64,000 nt of DNA from Siphonodentalium dalli (lineage: Eukaryota; Mollusca; Scaphopoda; Gadilida; Siphonodentaliidae): contig CP136068.1 in NCBI GenBank assembly GCA_032622095.1, forward strand, positions 134,361,989 through 134,425,988. The letters run 5' to 3'. The notes under the pieces were generated by a model. The model saw only the letters and a program-made list of their open reading frames with translations. It had not been told where the DNA came from and ran no database searches. The translations under genes were made by a program, and so were the position numbers. Shown here one piece after another: positions 44,341 to 54,452 of this stretch; position 1 is the first letter of the stretch, and each line of letters starts with the position of its first letter.

Positions 44341-46070
44341 CCTATTATTTTTTTATTTTTTTTCTCTTTTTTGTTGAATCTACTTTCGTTATCGACATGC
44401 CGGCCTTTGTTTTGGCTGTTCTCCCAGTCGTGCGTGCCAGCCGATCGTCGTTATTCGGGTGGTTCCGATTTCCTCCGAATATAATTCCATGAGACTCCGC
44501 GCGCTGATTCGCTCCGAAAATGTGTTTGTATCTGAGAAGATTTCTTACTCTGATCGCAGTTTTCAACAATTTAATACAGGGCGAGTACCGCACTAATAAT
44601 ATGCCACATTGGGGTTTTATTTCTAGTTTTTTATGACCTTTCTTGTGGTATATCGGGCACAGTTCTGTCTGACATCAAATATATGCCCACCGGGAGTGAA
44701 GCTAATGACTTTAAGTAACGAGGTGCGTTATTATTTATTACCTTGTGAAGGGTGGATAACCGTTTAAGGGTTCTTCTGTACTCTAAACTATCCCAGCCTA
44801 TACCTCAGTCATTAATCTGACATCTGATACAGAACGAGTGCAAATAGTCACGATTCTGGCGGCATCTAACTGAATATCATTAAGGTTTTTAAGGAGGTAA
44901 TTCGGAGCGCCAAACCTCACTGCATGGCTTGCATATTCGCGAAGTGGTCTCACGTATGTCAAGTACATTGTTTCTAAAGTCTTTCTGCTTAGTATACATT
45001 TAAGTTTCCTTATTTAGGACATTCTCGCATTAGCACGTTTACACGTGCTGTCGATACACATATTCCATTTGAGATCACTCTGCTGTTCAACGCCTTAATG
45101 CTTGTGATTTTCGGTGTATTCCAGGATTTCACCATTGAATTTAACCACGGGCCTAGTATTTTCAGGGAAACTTCCAAAAAACATCAGATTGGTTTTTGAT
45201 GGATTGAATGTCACCATCCATTGACTAGACCAATTGCTCAACTTAATCATATCATTATTCAGTGAAATTTCAAGTGTGTTTAGGTCAGGACTATTCTTCA
45301 TTAGACAAGTATCATCTGCGTAGAGACACGTTTTGGATTCCATACTATCGGCTATATCGTTATTGTAGAGCAAAAATAGGAGCGGACCAATACTGGACCC
45401 CTGGGGCACTCAGAATCTAAGCAATCATAATTTGAGACACAGGCATTGACCCTAACCCTTTGTTGGCGATTTCTAAGATAACTCTTAAATCATAAAATAG
45501 TTTTCCTTTAATCCCATATTTCTCCATTTTGTGTAAAAGTCCTTCATGCCAAACTTTATCGAACGCTTTGGACACATCACAGAAAACCGCACAAGTATTG
45601 CATCCTTCGTCTAGTGCTTCTGCGATACTATGAACTATTTCAATAAGCTGATATTCAGTACTATGTTTAGGAAGGAACCCAGACTAATAATCATACAACA
45701 AGTTATTTTCTTGAAAATGCTCAAGAAATTTAATATGGATATTTTTTTCTAATATTGTACAGAGAACGCTCAGAAGTGAAACTGGCCTATAATTATTAGG
45801 ATCTTTTTGGTCACCTTTTTTTAAAAGAGTTATAACATCCACTTTTTTCCATTCATCTGGGAACTGACAAAGGTCTATCGATTACTGAAATAATATACTA
45901 AGTGGTTTGCATACACTAGCATGTGTTTCTTTAAGCATGCGATGACTAATACAATCTGACCCACAAGCTTTTTTCGTTGGTAGATCTTTCAAAAATTTTG
46001 ACTCACTAATCAGCACTAATCGGTATTTCAGTGATAACTTCATCTGTTCGTTCAACAAAATTCGGTAAAC
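44341..46070 (-). pseudogene. Degenerate CR1/Jockey-type LINE
   Basis: Minus strand, read from about 46060. Scattered frames give FPDEWKKVDVITLLKKGDQ, NYRPVSLLSVL, SKAFDKVWHEGLLHKM (motif A), then the open frame 45409-45095 with PQGSSIGPLLF and LYADDTCLM (motif C intact). Then come IQLDAARIVT-like and GWDSLEYRRTLKRLSTLHKV segments. Many stops and shifts. There is no endonuclease region; the copy stops where the 610-base satellite begins. Confidence 0.8.
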
Positions 46071-46091
46071 ATTTCGCTTTCATTTCAAATG

Positions 46092-47830
46092 CAAAAAGTC
46101 CCAACTCAATATCTCAAGCCCTTCTTGATTCCGTATAAAGAGCGTTTTTGATCCTTCGACCAGTAGCAAACTGTTTTTAACCGGATGTGCGACCCCTATC
46201 ATTTTTCAGTATTTTAGAACACACATAGAGGCGCAAATAATGAAAAAAGTCGGAACCCGATATGTCAAGCCGTTTCGGAGAAGATATGCTAACAACAATA
46301 AAACAGATAAAGAGCGTTGTTTCCTAAGGTCAAGGTCATACAATTTTTCTTGTTAGCGGCTCGACTGCGTGTACTCAATGGATATGCAGGTACGAAAATT
46401 CAAATCAATTGGCAAAGCCGTTTTGACAATATAAGAAATCAAACCTCCATTTACAAGTAATTCTGGTGGCGCGAAAACCTCCCAAAAACCAGGTTTTTAT
46501 GCAGCTATATCTCGAGAAATTAAAGTCCGATTTTAAAAATAAGAGTGGAATATTGATCGGCGGCAACTAATGATTATAAAAACCAAATTTCACCACAATC
46601 TGCACCAAAATAGTTTTCAGATACATACCCAGACGCCCGTTCTCCAGAACCGGAAGTGAAACCCGTTAACTATATATATCTTTATACATCGCACAGTTGG
46701 ATGCACATAACGCAAAAAGTCCCAACTCAATATCTCAAGCCGTTCTGGATTTCGTATAAAGATTGTTCTTTTATTATTCGACCCAGGGTCAACTTTTCAA
46801 CCGGAAGTGGTTTGTAACACATGTGCATGCGCAAATAATGAAAAAAGTCCGAACCAGATATCTCAAGCCGTTTAGGAGGAGATACGTTAACAACAATAAA
46901 ACAGATAAAAAGCGTTGTTTCCAAAGGTCAAGGTCAGACGAAATTCCTTATTTATGCATCGACTGCGAATGCTCAATGGTTATGCAGGTACAAAATTTCA
47001 AATCAATTTGCCAAGCCTTTTCGACGGTATAAGAAATCAAATATCGATTTTGCAATTTTGCAAGTCATTCTAGGGGTCCCAAAACCCCATAAAAATCAGG
47101 TTTTTAAGCAGCCATAACTCGAGAAGTTTAAGTCCGATTTTTAAAATCTGAGCGGAGTAGTGGTCAGCGACAACTAAAGATTATGACCACCAAATATTTT
47201 CAAAATCTGCGCCAAAATAGTTTTGAGATACATACCCACACACCCGTTCTCCCGAACCAGAAGTGAAATCCGTTAACTATATATATCGTTCGAGAGCGCA
47301 GAATTTGATGCACATCATGCAAAAAGTCCCAACTCAATATCTCAAGCCGTTCTAGATTCCCCATAAAGAGCGTTATTTTATCCTTCGACCAGTAGCGAAC
47401 TTTTAAACCGGAAGTGCGAACCCTATCATTTTTCGGCGGTTCATAACACACATACATGCGCAAATAATGAACAAAGTTCGAACCCGATATCTCAAGCCGT
47501 TTAGGAGAAGATCTCTTCACAACAATAAAACCGATAAAGAGCGTTGTTTCCAAAGATCAAGGTCAGACGAAATTCGCTAATTGTGCATCGACTGCATATA
47601 CTCAATAGCTATGTAGGTACAAAATTTCAAATCAATCGACCAAGCTGTTTCGACGAAATAAGAAATCAAACCTCGATTTTGCAAGTCATTTTAGTGGCGA
47701 GAACCCCCCTCCCCCAAATCAACAAAACGGGCGATAACTCCGAAGGTCAAGGTCGGACGAAATTCTCAATAGGCAATTTTAACAGATATTCCAAAGTTAT
47801 ATACTGAAGCCGAAAACAGCAGGTGAATCG
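46092..47830 (+). repeat. About 610-base satellite, three copies
   Basis: Units begin CAAAAAGTCCCAACTCAATA at 46092, 46713 and 47320 (periods 621 and 607); the third is partial and ends near 47830. Shared phrases include AATATCTCAAGCCGTT, ATAAAGAGCGTT, AAGGTCAAGGTCA and CCCGTTCTCC. Frames of 65-117 codons inside translate the repeat and are not genes. Confidence 0.92.
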
Positions 47831-48091
47831 GTCCAGCCGTTCCTGAGATTAAGGCATGTTATTGGAATAATAAGAAAAAGAAGCAAAAAAGAAAAGTCAG
47901 AAGAATTACAATATCCTTCAATGTTAAAACATTGAAGTATAATAATAATAATAAAAAGAATGTGCTTATCAAGTGGAAATTTGAAATGTGTGTGGCCCAA
48001 ACAAGGAATTGAGGCTATTTAATCCCAAAATTGGTATGTTTCATATTTATGTATATAACTTCAGACATGTAACAGTATTTAGCACTGTTAA

Positions 48092-48584
48092 AGATACGGT
48101 TGGCCTTGGCGGTAGGTATCCTGTGAAAATATTTCCACCCGTCAAAAACCGCCACAAACAGAAAGAACATCAAAATATAGATAGACTTTGTCCGTATACA
48201 AATAAGAAATATACATAAACAGTATGTTATTGTCATATGTTTGACCATTGTTATGTAAACAAAAGCTTAAAAAGTTACTTTTCTGGTGTTTGTTTATATT
48301 ATGATGGTAAACATAAAGAGCGTTCTTTGTTGGTGAATTCCTGATATGGAACTAATAAAGAGCGTTTATGCCATTTGTGTGTGATTAGCCAGTAGGATTG
48401 TGCTGTCTTCTGTAACACAATCAGGATCTTGCTTAGGTAAAATATGGTAGATCTTTATGATAACATGCTATTTACGCGATGGTCATGGTATATATGAACG
48501 AAACTGTATGCGTTTTAATGTTTTTCTGTTTACGGTGATTGGAACAAATATGAATATTTTCGACAACTAAGGCCTCACGTGCCT
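48092..48584. mobile_element. TTAA-flanked MITE in the first array unit
   Basis: 493 bases between TTAA at 48088-48091 and 48585-48588. The ends are imperfectly inverted (AGATACGGTTGGCCTT and AAGGCCTCACGTGCCT). The other two array units have the uninterrupted site GCACTGTTAAGGCCAAATAG, so the insertion and its single TTAA target are directly visible. Confidence 0.88.
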
Positions 48585-49347
48585 TTAAGGCCAAATAGTA
48601 TTCAATATAAAAGATGTATTACTGATTCACGTTTAACATTTCCAGACAAACATTATGCCACCAATTAGTTAGATATATGTGTTACAAGTATACGATGTTA
48701 ATACATTTGGCATGTACACTCTGAATAATAAATTTGACTTTAATGTGTTGTAGAGACACCTAATTTGGTACCAAATCCCAAATATTGGTCTGTTTCATAT
48801 TTCTATATATAGCTTCAGACATGTAACAATATTTAGCACTGTTAAGGCCAAATAGTATTCAATATAAAGATGTATTACTGATTAATGTTTAACATTTTCA
48901 GACAAATATTATGCCACCAATTAGTTAGAGATATGTGGTACAAGTGTACAATGTTAATACATTTGGCATGTACACTCTGAATAATAAATTTGACTTTAAT
49001 GTGTTGTAGAGACACATCATTTGGTACCAAATCCCAAATATTGGTCTGTTTCATATTTCTATATATAGCTTCAGACATGTAACAATATTTAGCACTGTTA
49101 AGGCCAAATAGTATTCAATATAAAGATGTATTACTGATTATTGTTTAACATTTTCAGACAAATAGTTTTGGCACTTTTGGCATATACTCTCTGAATAGTA
49201 AATTGGACACAAATGTGCTGTAGAGACCCATAATTTGGTAACACTTGTCTTGTCTTCAACCTTAGAAATATTCAATTTAAATTACATTTCCTGGAAACGT
49301 ATATTGAGAAAACATAAACCAACAATGAATAAGGGACAAGCCTTGAA

Positions 49348-49579
49348 ATAGGGTGCGTGTCATTTGCAGAATGAGGTCCACATAGGGTGAATTTAGTGAT
49401 GCTAGCCCGCTATGCGGGGTCGCATCACTAAATTTACCCTCTGGGGACCTCATTCTGCTGAGGTGTAAACAGAATGAGGTCCCCAGAGTGTAAATTTGGT
49501 GATGCTAGCCCGCTATGAGGGGTAGCATCACTAAATTCTCCCTCTGGGGACCTCATTCTGCAAACGACAGACACCCTAT
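49348..49579. mobile_element. MITE made of nested palindromes
   Basis: Terminal inverted repeats of about 32 bases (ATAGGGTGCGTGTCATTTGC... at the left, inverse at the right with two or three changes). Inside are two copies of a stem-loop, AATTTAGTGATGCTAGCCCG paired with its complement, separated by GCAGAATGAGG-type sequence in both orientations. Confidence 0.82.
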
Positions 49580-50347
49580 CTCATGGCTTGGTTAGGGACA
49601 TATAGAATAAATACATTTGGCATGTGAATACATTTGGCATGCGATGGCTTGGCATAAGTGAATAGTTGTCTTTATTAACACAGTTAAAGTTGTATTACTG
49701 ATTTACTGTTCAGTTTTGGACAGATTAAAAACTAATAGTAATGCTTTTGTGGAGTATACTACTGCCATATATAGTTGTCACTGTTAAAGAAGTATTATTG
49801 GGTTAATATCCAGATTTGGACATAATCAAAACTGATAGTAAAGCTTTTGGTGAATATAGTGCTGCCATAATCTAGAGCTCATAAACTTATGCTTGTCTAT
49901 AGCACATAAATTATAATTCTGAGCATATTACCTTACATACTTTACATATCATCATATTTTTTCGAGTATTTGTCAAAATTAACATTGTTACAGCTATATT
50001 ACTGACATAATTTAATGTTTTTGACACATTCAAAAACTAGTATTGATTTGAGGAATATAGTGCTGCCATTTCTAGAATAATGGGATATTTGCTGAGCTCT
50101 ACTCCTGATAACAATTTGGATGTCATGTGTTTTAAGTAGAAAGTTATATTTTGGAGCTATACTGTTATTTACAGAATATAGTGATGCCATATCTAGAGCA
50201 CACATACAAGAATAATGGGATAATTTGCTCTATTCTTAAAACGGATTTGGATGTCACGTTTCAGATAAATTAATATTTGGAAGTTATACCGTTAGTTTGT
50301 GCTAGTAAATCAACATATATACAAAGGTTGAGTTTATAAGGATCACT

Positions 50348-51516
50348 CTATTTCCGATTTATGTCCAGTCTTGGTTTGGGCAGCCATGAGTCAATGCTCA
50401 GCATCATATTTATCATAGAGTTTTCAAGTAGTTTGTAGAAGATCTTTCCATCTTTCGTCCAGAAAGAGTGAACAGACCCTTCTCTTTTTAGTGCTGATAG
50501 TCTTCTGACATATGTCTGGCGCTCTGGTGTCAAATCTTCACAAATCAGTACTCTTGGAACACATTTTAACAACTTCTTTGATTTAAATATGACATCTTTC
50601 ACATGTCATATGTAGTAAAGTGAACGATTATATTCATATATTTTTTGTTCCTTGACTTTGCAGAACTAGTAGCAAGTGAGGAATCAGTACTACCATCATT
50701 TGTGTGGTTTCCAGCAGCAGATACAGTTCCCATTGGCTCTCTTCCATCAGAATTCCTTTAGTTGCTGGGCCAATTTTTATCTCTCCCAGTGGATGTGATC
50801 TCACAATATCCCTTGTGTGAACATCAATGCCAAAGTGAGTTTTAACAAAATGTTGAATCAACAATTCATGCGCCCTGTATTTAGGTCCCATGCACTCTTG
50901 GTTGACATAGGAACACGGAAATTTATCTATTGCTCCTGCCATGTTGCTCATGATTTTCTATTTCATTGTGGAGTTTTTTCTCAAGATTGTCAACCTTTTT
51001 ATTTAGCTCCCAGTATTGTTGATCTTTTATTTGTATCTGTTCTTTGAGAGAATCAATCTCTAATTGCTGAGACTCCATGAAACCTTTGATGCATGTGTCA
51101 AGTTTCTCTGGTAATGAGGCAACAATTTGGTCAACTGCTTTATCCATTGCAGATTTTATTTCACATGTCAAAGATTTCTTTAGCTCAGGGACAATTGTCA
51201 GTTTACACAAATCAGCAAATTTGTCGGTTTGAACAGCATTTTCCAAGAGTTCTTGCACACTAAATGTACGACGATTATCAGATTGTTTCGTTTTTAGTTT
51301 TGGTTTCTCTTGTGATGATTCAATATCATATTCACTATTTGCGAAAGAAGGCAAATCACCAACAGACCCACATCGTCTCATCGATCTTGCTTCAATTGGT
51401 GATACCTCGTCAGCTTTTTTCCTCTTTTCAGAACCAGAAACACTTACTCTGTTAGCTGAATGAGCATCATTTAATGTAGAGCCCTTATTTGGTTCCGTTA
51501 TATTTTTACTGGCCAT
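50348..51516 (-). pseudogene. LINE ORF1p-like protein (coiled coil plus RRM-like), frameshifted
   Basis: Minus strand. The first frame (51516-50923) has 197 codons: a polar N terminus, then a coiled coil at about 150-195 (heptad-like LKEQIQIKDQQYWELNKKV) ending ENHEQHGRSNR, reminiscent of the end of the L1 ORF1p coiled coil. The next frame (50951-50634) has DIVRSHPLGEIKIGP, an RRM-side motif. A third (50602-50348) has KSKKLLKCVPRVLICEDLTP, ERQTYVRRLSAL and WTKDGKIFYKL, typical of the C-terminal domain. Shifts near 50925 and 50760, plus a stop near 50600, break it. No ORF2 follows directly; the Tx1/L1-type ORF2 at 58-60.8 kb is on the same strand but separated by other elements. Confidence 0.7.
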
Positions 51517-51770
51517 TTTTAGTGTTTACCTCGAAAATTAGTGAACAAAGTGTCGGTCTGAACTAATGTCAATTTAGCAGTATTAACAGTTCAATAGTGT
51601 ATCAATAGGAGCTCAACTCCATGTAGCAGGTGTTAACAAACCTGTTGGCAGACATACACACCTAACTTCTAATTTTTAAACATAGCGGACTATAATTTCA
51701 GAGGACGACCTTTTCACACGTCCTTGTCGCTTGCCGCCATTTTTCACCAAAAAGGGAAGGTGACTGGATC
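51517..51770. other. Spacer, possible 5' UTR of the ORF1p-like copy
   Basis: No coding frame. CTTGCCGCCATTTTT near 51730 is a YY1-like CCATTTT word, seen in some LINE promoters, but that is speculative. Confidence 0.3.
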
Positions 51771-52452
51771 TTGCATCTCGAGATGATCGTTAATTTTATA
51801 CCATGGGCATTCGCTTACGACAAGCATGACTATTCAAGATATCTATCAGTTTACTGCACAGAGATGACCAGATTGGAAATAGACCATCCAAAAATATATG
51901 AACATATGAAGAACGGTGGATTTTCAGTACAAATGAGTGGCTATAATGCATTCGGGCGAATTCCGATGGACCAGACAATTGAAGAAACCATAAATAAGGA
52001 CACACAAACATCAGGCGGGACGAAATGTTTCAGCCTACGACAGGGAACTCTAGTAAAGTACTATGTGAATGCAGAGGACGGAGCAGCGGGGGCTACGAGA
52101 AATGATTGATGCAAAACAACATTCCAACATCCATAAAGACCTATCAAAATCGAAGTTGAGAAAGGATGACAACGATGTTCTCTCCATAATGAAGGTGATA
52201 TATTCGTATAAAAATCCATTCGAGAACTCGGATCTGCTATGTTTGCCAACTGCTGTTGTTCCAAGCGATGATGTCCGTAGTGATATATTGAAGGCCAGAG
52301 TGAAAGGAGAGGAAGCGTATATCCAGTGTAGGATGAAATTAAACCGCACACATCGCTTAAAAAGACGATATTCATCACACAACAGTTCAATTTGCATTGG
52401 GATAGACCCGCCAATGCAGTACGCAATAAATGTGTCGCTATACAAGTTGTAA
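51771..52452 (+). pseudogene. Fragment of an uncharacterised multi-copy invertebrate protein family
   Basis: Two plus frames (51771-52109 and 52069-52452) join by a one-base shift near 52085. Part 1 has WAFAYDKHDYSRYLSVY, EMTRLEIDHPKIYEHM, GGFSVQMSGYNAFGRIPMDQ and TIEETINKDTQTSGGTK. Part 2 has LSKSKLRKDDNDVLSIM, SYKNPFENSDLLCL and SDILKARVKGEEAY. I recognise this as the conserved core of predicted proteins seen in many copies in cnidarian and mollusc genomes, with no assigned function. It may be mobile-element related. The N-terminal part is missing. Confidence 0.55.
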
Positions 52453-52514
52453 AGTAAGATACAAGTTTCAATTCCAAATATGTCAATCAGTGAATACCAA
52501 AATGTGTTCCGTAC

Positions 52515-54430
52515 TGTACGGATGGGTCCATTACATTGCAAAGTAATGCATTACCATTACCATTACTTAACATTTTTTGCATTACCATCACATGGAAAAC
52601 TAAATGCATTACCATTACCATTACTTTGAAAAGTATTGCATTCCCATCCCATTACCATTACATTTGATGATGGACTTGTTGAGTAAATAAAACGATTTTT
52701 TTATGAACTTTATTGGATATCAAAATAAAATGAAGGCATGTATAGGTTATTCGGGTTCCGATACCTCATACCCAGGAATGTCGAAGGCTTTGCGCATGTT
52801 TGAAGCATTGTCGGTGATAACGTTGGACACTTTCCCAGCTACGTCGTACAGTGTCATGACCTCTTCGTACTCGTTGCGAATGTTCTAACCGGTATGTCCG
52901 CCTTTGAAACGTTTACACGCGATCATCACGGTATGGAATGTCTAGTTGAGAATGTAATGTCCTGTTATTCCGAGGAAACTCTTCATCTGGCGGTCGGACC
53001 AAAGGTCGACGGTCAAGCACACAATCTGGACCTGCTCCAGATGGCACTTAACTCGTTGTTGTGTGTTGATGGCTTTCTCAGTGATGAGCTTCGTTGATAG
53101 ATGATTTCTAGATGGAAGCTGGTATCGTGGGTCAAGTTGTTCTAGGATGTTGCGGAATTCGGTGCAGTCGATGGAACTGAATGGTATGAGTCGGTTGGAT
53201 AGGTAGAGTAGAATGTAGTCGGTGATGTGTTGTTGTTTGGAGTCGTTGTTGGCGTATTTGGCTGATGGTTTATTTAGCATAGTGGAAGATTCTTGGTTGG
53301 GATGTCTCTTGCTGATTAGAGGTGGACGGTGTAACAAGCAAGTCTCTACGCTTACGCTGAAAAAGAAAAACTACCACTGATTACCCTATTCATTTAATCA
53401 ACTATAACAAAGGCATTATCACTTGTATTGATATATACTGCACTACTGGTTTAAATAGCCACAGCTGGTAATCAGGGATCAGAGGATAATTGATTTATTA
53501 CTGCACGACCAGTAGACCAGCCCTTTAGAATACAATAGACTTAATTATCTAATTACCCAGGGTCTACTCAGGTAAGATTATCTCAAGCAGTTGTGACAAA
53601 ATAATGTTAATTATGACCCTGTTACTTTACATCTTTCATAAATCAGGAAAATATATAGCAATGTGATGTCATATGTGTTACTTAAATTCTCTAAGTTTTT
53701 GAGACGGATGCAACATGTGAAAGGCTGGATATAACTGAATATTTTATATTTTCTTTAAAATATGGATATTACATGAATATTAATTATATATATAAGACTT
53801 ACCTTGAGATGCGTTATGAAATCGGAAGTGACTCTTGAAGATGCTGATATAATTGTTGCACAATGCTTACAATTAGCTTTTACCGGACCAGTAAAAACGG
53901 CCGGCAAAGTGTTGGCGAAAGAACGAGATACTGGTGGAAGGCATGGTGAAATTGTTAATGATTGTGAAGAGTTACCAGCAACCTTTGTATCTTCACAGCT
54001 AATAAAAACAATGTCAGAACAATGTAGCCGTCAAATTCATTTACACATATCACTGATAAATGTTCACACTGCTTGTACAAGTCTGCATCATCAAAGACCC
54101 ATCACAAAGGTAGTGATATGACTTCATTAGAGGACAATCAAAACAACCACTGTGGCTTCAGAAGCCATGCTCATAGTGTTGGTTGAAAGCTTATTTACCA
54201 GCCTTCACAATAGCAGTTTGTTGTCCCAAGGTGATGTATGAAGGTAGGTAAGAAGTCATAATTAAACATTTTAAGCATATGTATTGCAAAAAGTAAAGGA
54301 AATGTGATTTAATTACTTGTCTTTTTTTGTGAAGTGTAATGTAATGCATAATGGACTGCGTTACACATTACTTTGCATTACTAGAGAAAATGTAATGCAT
54401 TACAATGCATTACCATTACCCCATTCCCTG
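52515..54430 (-). mobile_element. Decayed hAT (ZBED-type) transposon
   Basis: Both ends are rich in AATGCATTACCATTACC. The right end read on the minus strand starts CAGGGAATGGGGTAATGG, an hAT-like CAGGG terminus at 54430; the left end is less clear. Inside are a BED-finger exon and the first half of an hAT transposase on the minus strand. Confidence 0.68.
52740..53990 (-). pseudogene. hAT transposase, BED finger plus partial catalytic domain
   Basis: Minus strand. A BED-type finger segment with GPVKANCKHC and DFITHLK ends at a GTAAGT donor (exon end 53803). An acceptor TTTTTCAG lies at 53357, giving RKRRDLLV... The 53337-52942 frame, one base shifted, has LDPRYQLPSR, VCLTVDLWSDRQMKSFLGIT and HYILN. 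Downstream in further frames come CKRFKGGHTG and SNVITDNASNM (catalytic-region Asp), up to about 52750. The C-terminal dimerisation region is missing. Several shifts make it dead. Confidence 0.78.
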
Positions 54431-54452
54431 ATCCATGTGCAAACTCAGATGT

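Larger units (their letters stand above)
48026..50340 (+). repeat. Degenerate 245-base array
   Basis: Three clear units begin near 48026, 48775 and 49022, sharing GGTCTGTTTCATATTTCTAT, ACATGTAACAATATTTAGCA and ACATTTGGCATGTACACTCT. The first is split by a 493-base insertion. After 49200 the repeat decays, but TATTACTGAT and GAATATAGTGCTGCCAT phrases continue to about 50200. Confidence 0.85.

Noticed and set aside
46092-47830. Possible tandem gene family from 65-117-codon frames
   Set aside because: Frames fall on both strands, differ between units and have no motifs; they follow the satellite unit only.
52061-52541. Minus-strand ORFs of 141 and 163 codons
   Set aside because: Shadows of the plus-strand family fragment, whose motifs are recognisable.
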